Shown here piece after piece: positions 37,866 through 46,557 of a DNA stretch of 64,000 nucleotides. The stretch is from NCBI GenBank assembly GCA_041592335.1, contig JBFHQE010000007.1, positions 1 through 64,000 on the forward strand, given 5' to 3'. Below the pieces are notes generated by a model. That model worked only from the letters and a program-made list of their open reading frames with translations, was not told the origin of the DNA and made no database searches. Position numbers and translations under genes: made by a program. The stretch comes from JBFHQE01 sp041592335 (lineage in GTDB: Bacteria; Pseudomonadota; Gammaproteobacteria; Thiohalobacterales; Thiohalobacteraceae). Positions within the stretch are counted from its first letter, which is position 1; each line of letters opens with the position of its first letter.

Positions 37866-38750
37866 ATGATCCGGACCTACTCCCAACGGCTTACTCCGCC
37901 ATTCTCAGGTCAGGTTCAGATCGCCGAATCGGAACGCGCGCGCGCCATCACCATGGATGGTGCAATCTGGGAAATCCAGTTCATCTATACCCTGGATGGA
38001 GATGACAGGATTCCCGGCCACCCGCCCAAACGCAAATACGTGCGCGCCGCCTATGTAAAACAAAGCCAGTTGCAGGAAGTCCTGCAACAACCTGATCAGG
38101 GCAATCCCGTTGACGGGCGCATTCTTGAACTGGTGGCATTCCTGACGACCGTCACCCTGCCCTTCACCGCGACCGACCGTTACGAATACTGGTTACTCGA
38201 TCCCAGCGACGACTCACCGCTGGCACTGATTTTCACCTGTAGCGATGCCGTGCAAATGGCCACCTTTCCGCAACGAATGGAATGGACCGCCCTGCCCGCC
38301 GCGGTCATGCCAATCGCCGCAACAACGGAAGAGCAACAAAGCGGCAGTGCCCCGGTCAATTACCGACTTGAGCGACTGGTTGCCGAACGTGCTGGCCGTA
38401 AACCCTATGCCCGCTGGTTTACCCGACGCCCGAGCGAACCCGATATTTTCCCGCCACTGCTATTGCGGGAAGACTGGGAAAAGGAAGAAGAACGTGTACT
38501 TTGCCAGCGCTACATTGAACGCCAGTCTTCCCGGCTACTGATGTTGCATGGCCTGGAGACTGAAGACCGTTTACGGCTCGAAATAGCCGCCAAGCCACAT
38601 GCTTTCGAGGTTGAACGCTTCTTTCCGCTCTATCCGGAAATCGCCGATGAAGGCATCATTAGCGCCATACGCGTTGAAGCCCGACTCAGGCACACCACGG
38701 ATGAAGAAGACGGGATGCATCAGCGGCGCGATGGCGTGCTGTATATCTAG
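37866..38750 (+). CDS. Unknown protein downstream of ppc
   Basis: This 294-residue protein is soluble-looking and has no recognisable domain. Segments such as IWEIQFIYTLDGDD and PKRKYVRAAYVKQSQLQ suggest alternating beta strands and an RNA- or ligand-contact surface, but that is a guess. The reading frame starts with ATG at 37866, only 11 bases after ppc, so the two are probably co-transcribed. Homologues of this type are often annotated as hypothetical. No membrane or signal segments are present. Confidence 0.5.
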   Translation: MIRTYSQRLTPPFSGQVQIAESERARAITMDGAIWEIQFIYTLDGDDRIPGHPPKRKYVRAAYVKQSQLQEVLQQPDQGNPVDGRILELVAFLTTVTLPFTATDRYEYWLLDPSDDSPLALIFTCSDAVQMATFPQRMEWTALPAAVMPIAATTEEQQSGSAPVNYRLERLVAERAGRKPYARWFTRRPSEPDIFPPLLLREDWEKEEERVLCQRYIERQSSRLLMLHGLETEDRLRLEIAAKPHAFEVERFFPLYPEIADEGIISAIRVEARLRHTTDEEDGMHQRRDGVLYI

Positions 38751-38759
38751 CGCATCCTG

Positions 38760-40082
38760 TCAATGCAGTTTGATTTCAGGATGCACGCTGGCCTTGAATA
38801 ATTGCGCAATACTCAGCATGGCCGTGCGAAAATAACCAAACAGCGCAAGCTGATGCAGCTTGTACAACGACAGATACACCATGCGCGCCATAAAGCCTTC
38901 GACCATCACGCTGCCGCCGGTGATACTTCCCATCAGGTTGCCTACCGTGCTGTACTTGCCAAGCGACACCAGGGAACCGTAATCCTTGTACACATATTCC
39001 GGCAATGAGTCACCTTTAAACCGGGCGCAAACAGATTTCACCAGCAATGATGCCTGCTGATGCGCCGACTGCGCGCGCGGCGGAACCAGCGCGCCTGTCT
39101 CATCAATTGGGCATGCGGCACAATCGCCAAAGGCAAAGATGTCGCTATCGCGCGTGGTCTGCAGTGTGCGTTTGACCACCAGTTGATTGCTACGGTTAGT
39201 TTCCAGCCCATCGATATCTTTCAGAAAATCCGGCGCCTTGATACCCGCCGCCCAGACTTTCAAGCGAGCGCGGATCTCGCGGCCACTACCGGTTTTGATA
39301 CTGTGCTGGGTTGCTTCGATCACCGGCTCGCCGGTTATCACTTCGATTTTCAATTTGGCAAGTTCATCCGCCGTTGCCTGTGACAATGAAGGTGGCAGGC
39401 CGGGCAATATACGGTCGGCGGCTTCAATCACACTGATCCTGATCTCGTCCGCGACAATCTCATCCAGCCCATAGGCGCGAAACAGTTCCGATACCTTGCG
39501 CAGCTGCGCCGCCAGTTCAATCCCGGTGGCACCACCACCTGCAATCGCCACGTCCAGCTGCCCTTCCTGTACGGGCATGCCAGACGCATGCGCATGAATA
39601 TAAGCCTCGATGAGTTTATTCTGAAATGCCTCGGCCTGCGGCATGGTGTCGAGAAACAGGCAATGCTTGCGCACGCCCGGTACATTGAAATCATTGCTGA
39701 CGCTGCCGACCGCAATAATCAGCGTGTCATAACCGAAAGTCCGCGCGGGGATGATTTCATAGCCTTCCTCGTTGAGCGTCGGCGCAACATAGATTTCCTT
39801 TTTCTCCCGACTGAGTCCGGTCATCTTGCCAAGCCGAAAACGAAAATGATTTTTATGCGCCTGCGCGAGATATTCAATCTGGTTTTCGTAGGAATCGAAG
39901 GTGCCGGCTGCCACTTCATGCAACAGTGGCTTCCAGATGTGGGTGCGCTTGCTGTCCACCAGCGTGATATCCACTTCCGGTCGACGACCGATCTTGCGGC
40001 CGAGCTTGGTGGCCAGCTCCAGACCACCGGCGCCACCGCCGACGATGACAATGCGATGCGGAGAAGACGTATCTGAATTCAT
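38760..40082 (-). CDS. Type II NADH dehydrogenase (NDH-2)
   Basis: This 440-residue flavoprotein has two Rossmann motifs: IVIVGGGAGGLELATKLGRK at the N-terminus (FAD) and LDVAIAGGGATGIELAAQLR around residue 175 (NAD). It is a peripheral membrane enzyme that passes electrons from NADH to quinone without pumping protons. Segment IFAFGDCAACPIDETGALVPPRAQ (about 315-340) is typical of NDH-2. The C-terminal helix, VEGFMARMVYLSLYKLHQLALFGYF, is the likely membrane anchor. It is not part of a clear operon. Confidence 0.9.
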   Translation of the reverse strand: MNSDTSSPHRIVIVGGGAGGLELATKLGRKIGRRPEVDITLVDSKRTHIWKPLLHEVAAGTFDSYENQIEYLAQAHKNHFRFRLGKMTGLSREKKEIYVAPTLNEEGYEIIPARTFGYDTLIIAVGSVSNDFNVPGVRKHCLFLDTMPQAEAFQNKLIEAYIHAHASGMPVQEGQLDVAIAGGGATGIELAAQLRKVSELFRAYGLDEIVADEIRISVIEAADRILPGLPPSLSQATADELAKLKIEVITGEPVIEATQHSIKTGSGREIRARLKVWAAGIKAPDFLKDIDGLETNRSNQLVVKRTLQTTRDSDIFAFGDCAACPIDETGALVPPRAQSAHQQASLLVKSVCARFKGDSLPEYVYKDYGSLVSLGKYSTVGNLMGSITGGSVMVEGFMARMVYLSLYKLHQLALFGYFRTAMLSIAQLFKASVHPEIKLH

Positions 40083-40158
40083 GGGGAGTGAATCACCTGG
40101 AGGACAAACGGGTGACTCACAATGTATACAAGAAAACTCTAATACTCAATAAACGAAG

Positions 40159-40809
40159 TTATTCGCGATTCATTGAGGCAATGAAACGATTGGCCTCATT
40201 GATCGAGGCTTCCATTTCACGAACAAGCCGGGCGACATCCGTTTCCACGGAGACCAGTTCGCCTTTCAATGAAGCAATCGCCTGCGCGTTAAGATTGTGC
40301 TTGAGAAACAACACCTGATCGCGGAACACACTTAACACCGGCTCAATGCGTTGCTCGGCTTTTTTCATGGCAGCCAGCAGGCGTTGATATTGTTGCCGCG
40401 TATCCGCCAGCTGACGCTCACTGGCGCGACGCATACTCGCATTGGTGTATTGGCCAAGTTCGGACTGCCATTCGTCAAACAGTGCTTCCGATACCGATTC
40501 CACTGCCGCGATACGCTCACGTACTTCCTCAGCGAGCGCTTCGCTGCGTTCGTACTCTTTATTGAGCGTTTCGTATTGTTCCTGTAGCTCACCGCCCTGA
40601 AAACCCAGCACGCTGGAAAACTGTTCCAAAGCAGATTGAAACTGTTCCTTGGTCTCTTCCTGCGTATCGCGGGCCTTTTCCACCCGACTGACCAGGATGT
40701 CGCGCTTGTGAACTCCAACCTTTTCCATGGCGTTGTAATAGGTTGACTGGCAGGCCGCGAGCAGCAGTATCACTGCGCCAAGCAAAGAGACACTGATGCG
40801 CCGCATCAT
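40159..40809 (-). CDS. DUF2959 lipoprotein
   Basis: The 216-residue protein has a lipoprotein signal (LLGAVILLLAACQSTYYNAM, lipidated Cys20). The rest forms long charged coiled-coil helices. The SxYYNAMEKVGVHKRDILVSRVEKARDTQEE block is conserved in DUF2959 proteins, whose function is unknown. Its start overlaps the YqaE gene stop by four bases (ATGA), so the two are translated together. Together they may form part of an envelope-stress response. A sigma-54 promoter and terminator lie just upstream of YqaE. Confidence 0.85.
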   Translation of the reverse strand: MMRRISVSLLGAVILLLAACQSTYYNAMEKVGVHKRDILVSRVEKARDTQEETKEQFQSALEQFSSVLGFQGGELQEQYETLNKEYERSEALAEEVRERIAAVESVSEALFDEWQSELGQYTNASMRRASERQLADTRQQYQRLLAAMKKAEQRIEPVLSVFRDQVLFLKHNLNAQAIASLKGELVSVETDVARLVREMEASINEANRFIASMNRE

Positions 40810-40997
40810 TTGGAACCCATCGCTTCAGCGATTTTTTTATCGGTGTTGTACTGGCTGAGCGCATACACAGACCAGATAGCCGCGGGTAACCAGCCAATCA
40901 GGGTCAACTGCAGTATCAAGCAAACAACGCCCGCCACAGGTCGACCGATGGTGAAGAACTGCAACCAGGGAAGCAATAAAGCCAGGATCAAACGCAC
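40806..40997 (-). CDS. YqaE/Pmp3-family membrane protein
   Basis: This 63-residue protein has two membrane helices, the pattern of the Pmp3/YqaE family: LILALLLPWLQFFTIG and GVVCLILQLTLIGWLPAAIWSVYAL. Such proteins are linked to membrane potential and salt stress in other organisms. I place the start at a GTG at 40997, with GGAG at suitable spacing. A TTG at 41009 is less likely. A strong terminator lies 36 bases upstream (41033-41059), so expression may depend on readthrough of that structure. It overlaps the next gene by four bases. Confidence 0.8.
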   Translation of the reverse strand: MRLILALLLPWLQFFTIGRPVAGVVCLILQLTLIGWLPAAIWSVYALSQYNTDKKIAEAMGSK

Positions 40998-41032
40998 GAC
41001 ACTCTCCAATTCACTATCGAAGGTATTGTAAT

Positions 41033-41059
41033 AAAAAAGGGGGTACTAACAGTACCCCC
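41033..41059 (-). terminator. Strong intrinsic terminator upstream of yqaE
   Basis: GGGGGTACT-GTT-AGTACCCCC on the minus strand forms a perfect 9-bp stem with a 3-base loop, followed by TTTTTT. It would stop transcripts coming from prfC or from the sigma-54 promoter, and leaves yqaE to readthrough. Confidence 0.93.
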
Positions 41060-41192
41060 AAAGCGACAGTAGTAGAGGAGAGACAATGGTGTGAAACCGT
41101 TGCGGTTTCACTTGTCTAACAGGTGACTCATCAAAACCCGGCACGTAGGCAGGCAGGTAGATTGTGCCGGGCTTGTATTAATAACTCACCCG
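41033..41192 (-). ncRNA. Candidate sigma-54-dependent small RNA or regulatory leader
   Basis: The space 41010-41317 contains no convincing ORF but is dense in structure. On the minus strand a transcript from about 41192 would have stem 1 CCCGGCAC/GTGCCGGG (41137-41171), with a loop holding CCTGCCTGCC. Stem 2 is GTGAAACCG/CGGTTTCAC (41091-41111), extended by GACAA/TTGTC. Then comes an unpaired CU-rich stretch CTCTCCTCT, which is complementary to Shine-Dalgarno sequences, and finally a terminator hairpin with T6. The size is about 160 nt. It could be a free sRNA, or a leader that controls yqaE 36 bases away. It does not match an RNA family I know. Confidence 0.55.
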
Positions 41193-41202
41193 ACTTCACT
41201 AT

Positions 41203-41218
41203 TGCAGATCACATGCCA
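41203..41218 (-). promoter_or_regulatory. Sigma-54 (-24/-12) promoter
   Basis: TGGCATGTGATCTGCA on the minus strand has the invariant GG and GC exactly 10 bases apart and matches TGGCACG-N4-TTGCA at all but two fixed positions. It faces the 160-nt structured segment and yqaE. Start of transcription would be about 41192. Confidence 0.6.
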
Positions 41219-41236
41219 ACTTCTGTTTTATATATT

Positions 41237-41249
41237 TATCAGCAAGTTA
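41237..41249. promoter_or_regulatory. IHF-consensus site upstream of sigma-54 promoter
   Basis: TATCAGCAAGTTA fits WATCARNNNNTTR at every defined position and lies in an AT-rich segment 19 bases upstream of the -24 box. IHF bends DNA to bring an activator to sigma-54 promoters, so this placement supports the promoter call. Confidence 0.5.
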
Positions 41250-41317
41250 TGAATTTATAACCAGGCCACCCGCTTCAAACTTGCACTAAAATTTTTCAGG
41301 CTGCACTCAAATTGCAC

Positions 41318-42901
41318 CTAATGTTCACGCGTGGCATGAAACTCTACCTTGTCCGCCCACTTCTCTTCCGCCATTTGCAGATTGACCCGCGTTGGCGCGA
41401 TATAGACCAGTTCACCCGACTGATCCAGAGCCAGATTGTCGTAGGCTTTCTCCCTGAAACGCGCCAGTTCCTTTTCATCATCGCAGGTGACCCAGCGCGC
41501 CGTGGCAACCGATATTCCTTCGAAGGCGCAATCCACCTTGTATTCATCTTTCAACCGTTGCGCGACCACTTCGAACTGCAACACGCCGACCGCGCCCAGA
41601 ATCAGATCATTGTTTTTCATCGGTCGAAACAACTGTGTTGCACCTTCTTCGCAGAGCTGATCCAGACCCTTTTGCAACGCCTTCATCTTCATCGGGTCTT
41701 TCAGTACCGCGCGGCGGAACAGTTCAGGCGCAAAGTTCGGGATACCGGAATACTTGAGTTCCTCGCCCACGGTAAAGGTATCGCCGATACGGATCGTGCC
41801 ATGATTATGTAAACCGATGATGTCACCCGGATAGGCTTCTTCCACGTGATCTCGATCGGAGGCGAGGAAAGTCACAGCGTTAGCCACCTGTACATCTTTG
41901 CCAATGCGCACATGACGCATTTTCATGCCCTTGACGAAGCTACCGGAACAGACGCGCATGAAAGCAATCCGGTCACGATGCTGCGGGTCCATGTTCGCCT
42001 GAATCTTGAACACGAAGCCGGAAAACTTTTCTTCTTCCGGGGCAACCACACGCGTGGTCGTTTCACGCGGCTGCGGTGCAGGCGCGTATTCCACGAAATA
42101 ATCCAGCAGTTCGGTAATGCCAAAGTTGTTAATCGCGGAGCCGAAAAACACCGGCGTCAGCTCGGCGCGCCGGTAGGCATCCGGATCGAACTCATGACTG
42201 GCGCCACGCACCAGTTCGATTTCATCACGTAGTTCCTGCGCCTGATCGCCCAGAATCGTATCCAGTTTGGGGTTATCCAGCCCCTGGATCGGCTCCACTG
42301 TTTGACGCACTTCACCCTTGCCCTGCTCGTACAGATGCACGGTGTCGTTAATCAGATGGTAGACACCCTTGAAGCGCTTACCCATACCGATCGGCCAGGT
42401 GACCGGCGCGCACTGAATATTCAGCACACTCTCGACTTCATCCAGCAGTTCGATGGGCTCCTTGCCTTCGCGGTCGAGCTTGTTGATAAAGGTAAAGATA
42501 GGCGTAGTACGCAGACGGCAGACTTCCATCAACTTGATAGTGCGGTCCTCGACCCCTTTTGCCACGTCAATCACCATCAGCGCGGAATCGACGGCCGTTA
42601 ACGTTCGATAGGTATCTTCCGAAAAATCTTCATGGCCCGGGGTATCCAGCAGGTTCACCATCCGGTCGTGATACGGGAACTGCATCACTGACGAGGTCAC
42701 GGAAATGCCGCGTTGCTTTTCCATCTCCATCCAGTCGGACGTCGCATGCCGTGCCGCCTTGCGCCCCTTCACCGTACCGGCCAACTGGATCGCACCGCCG
42801 AACAGCAACAGCTTTTCGGTCAGGGTGGTTTTACCCGCATCCGGGTGGGAAATAATGGCAAAGGTCCGGCGCCGCGCCGTTTCCTTGAGGTGTCGACTCA
42901 T
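41318..42901 (-). CDS. prfC: Peptide chain release factor 3
   Basis: RF3 is a GTPase that removes RF1 and RF2 from ribosomes after termination. The 527-residue length equals E. coli (529). GTPase motifs are SHPDAGKTTLTEKLL (G1), LLDTPGHEDFSEDTYRTL (G3, about 92) and NKLDREGKEP (G4, about 147). Domains II and III follow. The prfC stop is at the edge of the 308-base structured gap. Nothing looks unusual. Confidence 0.97.
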   Translation of the reverse strand: MSRHLKETARRRTFAIISHPDAGKTTLTEKLLLFGGAIQLAGTVKGRKAARHATSDWMEMEKQRGISVTSSVMQFPYHDRMVNLLDTPGHEDFSEDTYRTLTAVDSALMVIDVAKGVEDRTIKLMEVCRLRTTPIFTFINKLDREGKEPIELLDEVESVLNIQCAPVTWPIGMGKRFKGVYHLINDTVHLYEQGKGEVRQTVEPIQGLDNPKLDTILGDQAQELRDEIELVRGASHEFDPDAYRRAELTPVFFGSAINNFGITELLDYFVEYAPAPQPRETTTRVVAPEEEKFSGFVFKIQANMDPQHRDRIAFMRVCSGSFVKGMKMRHVRIGKDVQVANAVTFLASDRDHVEEAYPGDIIGLHNHGTIRIGDTFTVGEELKYSGIPNFAPELFRRAVLKDPMKMKALQKGLDQLCEEGATQLFRPMKNNDLILGAVGVLQFEVVAQRLKDEYKVDCAFEGISVATARWVTCDDEKELARFREKAYDNLALDQSGELVYIAPTRVNLQMAEEKWADKVEFHATREH

Positions 42902-42944
42902 GGGTATTCAATCAGTGTCTGAGAAAAGGGCGCTATTCTAGCAG

Positions 42945-42978
42945 CAAAAAGAAAAGGCGATGCAGTAGCATCGCCTTT
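42945..42978 (-). terminator. Intrinsic terminator of the CTERM gene
   Basis: On the minus strand AAAGGCGATGC and GCATCGCCTTT form an 11-bp stem with a 4-base loop, followed by T-rich TTTTCTTTTTG. It ends the transcript of the gene at 43002-43547 before prfC. Confidence 0.9.
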
Positions 42979-43001
42979 CCGGGTGTTTCAGCTGAAACTG
43001 A

Positions 43002-43547
43002 TCAGGCAACTTTGCGACGGGCAACCCCGGCCAAACCAACCAGGCCTGAGCCGAACAGCCATACCGCAGCGGGGACAGGTACGGCGGTCACAGTGTAACT
43101 GGCACCACCAAATATCACAGGAATTTCCTGACTGGTATTCGCGTTAACAAAACTGTTCGAAGCGTTATGGTGCGCTGCAATCAACATATCGGAACCGGAA
43201 CCGATGACATTGAAATTCAACGTCAACATCGGATCATCGAAGCTTTCACCAAGATCGCTAACAGATTCGAATTTAACGTCTAAGAAGGTTCCGTTATCTT
43301 CTATCCTTTCGAAAACCCACAGATCGCTTTGGCCAGAGGCACCGGCGAAACTGAGCAGACTGGTGTTGTAACCAATATCCAGCCAACCCGACCAAGTGGG
43401 TGCATCCAAACTAACGGATAAATTAAAGGAAATGGTGCTACCACTCTGACCAGCTGTCGTCAGATCGACGGTACTTGCCGCGTAGGCACTGGTACCTGCC
43501 ATCATGCTGGCAGCGAATAAAATCGAACTCAGTTGCTTGTAACCCAT
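43002..43547 (-). CDS. PEP-CTERM/VPLPA-CTERM-type sorted surface protein
   Basis: The 181-residue protein has a signal peptide (LSSILFAASMMAGTSAYAA) and a short beta-rich domain (about 25-150, with FNLSVSLDAPTWSGWLDIGY) resembling a cohesin-like fold. Its end is VPVPAAVWLFGSGLVGLAG plus a basic tail. That is the recognition signal of the PEP-CTERM/VPLPA-CTERM system, in which an exosortase cuts and transfers the protein to the surface or exopolysaccharide. No exosortase is in this window. GGAGGAGG precedes the ATG at 43547, and a sigma-54 promoter is located at 43613-43628, in line with reports of sigma-54/PrsR control of such genes. Confidence 0.85.
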   Translation of the reverse strand: MGYKQLSSILFAASMMAGTSAYAASTVDLTTAGQSGSTISFNLSVSLDAPTWSGWLDIGYNTSLLSFAGASGQSDLWVFERIEDNGTFLDVKFESVSDLGESFDDPMLTLNFNVIGSGSDMLIAAHHNASNSFVNANTSQEIPVIFGGASYTVTAVPVPAAVWLFGSGLVGLAGVARRKVA

Positions 43548-43612
43548 GGCCTATGGCCTCCTCCAAATATTTCGCGTCGCAATTGCGTGCGTGTAGTTAT
43601 ATGTTAATGGTA

Positions 43613-43628
43613 AGCAGATCTTATGCCA
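43613..43628 (-). promoter_or_regulatory. Sigma-54 (-24/-12) promoter of the CTERM gene
   Basis: TGGCATAAGATCTGCT on the minus strand has GG-N10-GC and agrees with the site at 41203-41218 at 13 of 16 positions. Transcription would begin around 43602 and give a leader of about 55 bases before the ATG at 43547. Confidence 0.6.
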
Positions 43629-43798
43629 TCCGGAAAACAATAAATTTAACAATAAGTTACAAAACCATTATGTGTGGCCAGAGAATTGAATGTTATTTTT
43701 TTCGACAAGGCCGAACGGTAACGCCATTTAAAAACAGTAACTTGCATGAAAAATAGCGCAAAAGAAGATGTAAAAAAGCCTGACGTTGACGGTATGTT

Positions 43799-44266
43799 TT
43801 ACAAAAAACTGTAGGCTAAAACCATGGCATCTTCACGACCGTCATGATCGGGGTAATAATGCTTCCGCTGACCGACCTCGTTAAAGCCCTGGGATTCGTA
43901 CAGTTTCACGGCGGAGGTATTGGACGGACGGACTTCAAGAAAGAGGGTGTCGGCCCCCTGGCGGCGCGCCACGCTGAGCAGATGCTTGAGGAGCTTTTTC
44001 CCCAGCCCTTTCCCCTGCAGTTCCGGCCGCACGCAGATGTTGAGCAGATGGCCTTCGCCTGCGGCAATGCTCATAAAGGCATAGCCCAGAATATCCCCAT
44101 CTTGCTCAAACACCCAGCAGCTGTAACCTACCCGCAGGCAATCTCGCATGATGCCCATGGTCCAGGGAAAGGAATACGCCCGGCTTTCAATGGCCATGAC
44201 AGGGTAAAGATCCGACTCATTCATGGGCCGAAATACAGCCCCCGATTGCCTGAGCACCGCGCTCAT
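43799..44266 (-). CDS. rimI: Ribosomal protein bS18 alanine N-acetyltransferase
   Basis: RimI acetylates the N-terminus of ribosomal protein S18. The 155-residue GNAT protein has the acetyl-CoA loop VRPELQGKGLGKKLL (R/Q-x-x-G-x-G/A), then LFLEVRPSNTSAVKLYESQGF, the RimI signature, with the catalytic Glu and Tyr near 110-120. Its start overlaps the uracil-DNA glycosylase stop by four bases (ATGA). That rimI partner order is common in gammaproteobacteria. Confidence 0.92.
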   Translation of the reverse strand: MSAVLRQSGAVFRPMNESDLYPVMAIESRAYSFPWTMGIMRDCLRVGYSCWVFEQDGDILGYAFMSIAAGEGHLLNICVRPELQGKGLGKKLLKHLLSVARRQGADTLFLEVRPSNTSAVKLYESQGFNEVGQRKHYYPDHDGREDAMVLAYSFL

Positions 44267-45006
44267 TCTGCTATCCCCCGCATCAGTTGCCTGGCACGGA
44301 GCAAATCCTGCCAGGCCTTACGTTTCTCCTGCGGGGAGCGCAACAGGTAAGCCGGATGATAGGTCACGATCACGGGGATAGCACTGACGCCATAATGATG
44401 TACTTGATCTCTTAATCGGCCAATGGGCTCATTGCTTTTAAGAAGATTTTGCGCCGCGATCCGCCCCACTGCCAGAATCAGTTTCGGTTGAATCAGCGCT
44501 ATCTGCCGTAACAAATAATGTTCGCAGGCCGTGACCTCTTCCGGCAGCGGATCACGGTTATTGGGCGGACGGCATTTAAGAATATTGGCGATAAAGGCTT
44601 TCTGCCGATCCAGGCCGATCGAGCCCAGCATGGCATCCAGCAACTGCCCGGCCCGACCAACGAATGGTTCGCCGCGCCGATCCTCCTCGGCACCCGGCGC
44701 CTCGCCAATGATCAACCAGTCCGCCTGTGGATTACCGACACCGAATACCGTCTGGGTCCGCGCAGCGTGCAACTCACATTGCTGACAAGTGGTGACCGCC
44801 TCACGCAACGGCTGCCAGTCCAGTTGCTGAATATCGGATCGTTCGGTTCGATTGACGACAGCAACCTGTTCGTCGGGAATCGAGTGATGCACGGGCATCG
44901 CAGGCGGTTCATCCAGCATCTCTAACGCGTCCGGCTCGACACGCGCTACCCAGCGCTCGATTCCCATCGCGTCAAGGTAAGCCTGCTGTCGAGCCGAATG
45001 CGTCAC
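44263..45006 (-). CDS. Family 4 uracil-DNA glycosylase
   Basis: This enzyme removes uracil from DNA. The 247-residue protein has an iron-sulphur cluster of the family 4 type (CQQCELHAARTQTVFGVG, then CRPPNNRDPLPEEVTACEHYL), the active-site block WLIIGEAPGAEEDRRGEPF (about 105-125), and the C-terminal VIVTYHPAYLLRSP motif. The first about 80 residues are an acidic, less conserved extension that is also seen in homologues annotated as a DNA polymerase-linked protein. It is co-translated with rimI. It starts three bases before the leuA stop. Confidence 0.9.
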   Translation of the reverse strand: MTHSARQQAYLDAMGIERWVARVEPDALEMLDEPPAMPVHHSIPDEQVAVVNRTERSDIQQLDWQPLREAVTTCQQCELHAARTQTVFGVGNPQADWLIIGEAPGAEEDRRGEPFVGRAGQLLDAMLGSIGLDRQKAFIANILKCRPPNNRDPLPEEVTACEHYLLRQIALIQPKLILAVGRIAAQNLLKSNEPIGRLRDQVHHYGVSAIPVIVTYHPAYLLRSPQEKRKAWQDLLRARQLMRGIAE

Positions 45007-45009
45007 GGT

Positions 45010-46557
45010 TTACACATCACCCCGTTGCGGATGCTCGCGATCCTGCGGTTCCAGCAACTTGTTCAGCGCATTGATATAAGCCTTGGCCGAAGCAATCACG
45101 ATATCGGTATCCGCGCCCTGGCCGTTCACAATACGACCGGCCTTTTCCAGTCGCACCGTTACTTCACCCTGTGCATCGGTTCCGCTGGTGATGTTATTAA
45201 CCGAATACAACTGCAACTGCGTACCGCTTTCGATCACCGCCTCGATGGCACGGAATGCTGCATCAACCGGGCCGCTGCCAGTCTCGCCGATCTGTTTTTC
45301 CTGGCCATCGATAGACAGGGTCAGTGTCGCGCTGGGCGTTTCACCGGTTTCAGAGCAGACTTTCAACGACACCAGACGCAGGCGCTCATTCACCGACTCG
45401 AGATTGGTTTCCGTGACCAGCGCCTGCAAATCCTCGTCGTAGATTTCATGCTTCTTGTCGGCGAGTTCTTTAAACCGGGCAAAGGCCTCGTTCAAATTCT
45501 CTTCCGCCTCGAATTCAATACCAAGTTCTGCCAGGCGTGTCTTGAAGGCATTGCGGCCTGAATGTTTGCCCAGCACGATCCTGTTCGCCGACCAGCCCAC
45601 ATCCTGCGCGCGCATGATCTCGTAGGTTTCGCGACTCTTGAGTACGCCATCCTGGTGAATGCCGGATTCATGCGCGAAGGCATTGGCGCCAACAATGGCC
45701 TTGTTGGGCTGCACCGGAAAACCGGTAATACCCGACACCAGTCGTGAACAGGTCATGATCTGGGTTGTATCGAGATCCGTGTCACAGCTGAACACGTCCT
45801 GCCGCGTGCGCACTGCCATCACGACTTCTTCCAGCGCCGCGTTACCGGCGCGCTCGCCCAGACCATTGATCGTGCATTCCACCTGGCGCGCACCGTTTTG
45901 TACGGCAGACAGGGAATTGGCCACGGCAAGGCCAAGATCGTTATGGCAATGCACGGAGAAGATTGCCTTGTCGGCATTCGGTATCCGTTCCCGCAAATTC
46001 TTTATCAACTCACCAAACTGATGCGGCAGGTTATAGCCAACGGTATCCGGAATATTGATAGTACGCGCACCGGCATCAATCACGGCTTCCAATACACGAC
46101 AGAGAAAATCCAGTTCCGAACGACCAGCGTCTTCCGGTGAGAACTCCACATTGTCTGTATATTGCCGCGCCCGTTTGACCGCTTTCACGGCCTGCTCCAC
46201 CACCTGGTCCGGCTCCATGCGCAACTTCATTTTCATGTGGATCGGCGAAGTCGCGATGAAGGTATGGATCCGGGCACTGTTGGCGGGCTTGAGTGCCTCA
46301 CCGGCGCGGTCAATATCCTTGTCCAGCGCGCGCGCCAGTCCACACACGGTACTGTCCTTGACTGCCTGCGCCACGGCCTGCACGGATTCGAAATCGCCTG
46401 GGCTGGCAATCGGGAAACCGGCCTCAATGACATCCACGCGCATTTTTTCCAGCGCCTTGGCAATACGCACTTTCTCTTCCCGGGTCATGGAGGCACCCGG
46501 ACTCTGCTCACCATCGCGCAAGGTGGTGTCGAATATAATTAACTTGTCTCTACTCAT
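45010..46557 (-). CDS. leuA: 2-isopropylmalate synthase
   Basis: LeuA commits to leucine synthesis by joining acetyl-CoA to 2-oxoisovalerate. The 515-residue enzyme has IIFDTTLRDGEQSPGASM at the N-terminus, the catalytic HCHNDLGLAVANSL (about 200), and the LeuA dimer domain at the end, the site of leucine feedback inhibition. GGAG lies eight bases before the ATG at 46557, so I use that instead of the frame open to 46608. About 115 bases upstream is a leucine-rich leader peptide gene with its own promoter, so attenuation is likely. leuBCD are not in this window. Confidence 0.97.
   Translation of the reverse strand: MSRDKLIIFDTTLRDGEQSPGASMTREEKVRIAKALEKMRVDVIEAGFPIASPGDFESVQAVAQAVKDSTVCGLARALDKDIDRAGEALKPANSARIHTFIATSPIHMKMKLRMEPDQVVEQAVKAVKRARQYTDNVEFSPEDAGRSELDFLCRVLEAVIDAGARTINIPDTVGYNLPHQFGELIKNLRERIPNADKAIFSVHCHNDLGLAVANSLSAVQNGARQVECTINGLGERAGNAALEEVVMAVRTRQDVFSCDTDLDTTQIMTCSRLVSGITGFPVQPNKAIVGANAFAHESGIHQDGVLKSRETYEIMRAQDVGWSANRIVLGKHSGRNAFKTRLAELGIEFEAEENLNEAFARFKELADKKHEIYDEDLQALVTETNLESVNERLRLVSLKVCSETGETPSATLTLSIDGQEKQIGETGSGPVDAAFRAIEAVIESGTQLQLYSVNNITSGTDAQGEVTVRLEKAGRIVNGQGADTDIVIASAKAYINALNKLLEPQDREHPQRGDV

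Noticed and set aside
41280..41318. NtrC enhancer formed by repeated TGCAC upstream of the sigma-54 promoter
   Set aside because: Three TGCAC copies occur but do not form the spaced palindrome expected of NtrC, so no activator can be named.
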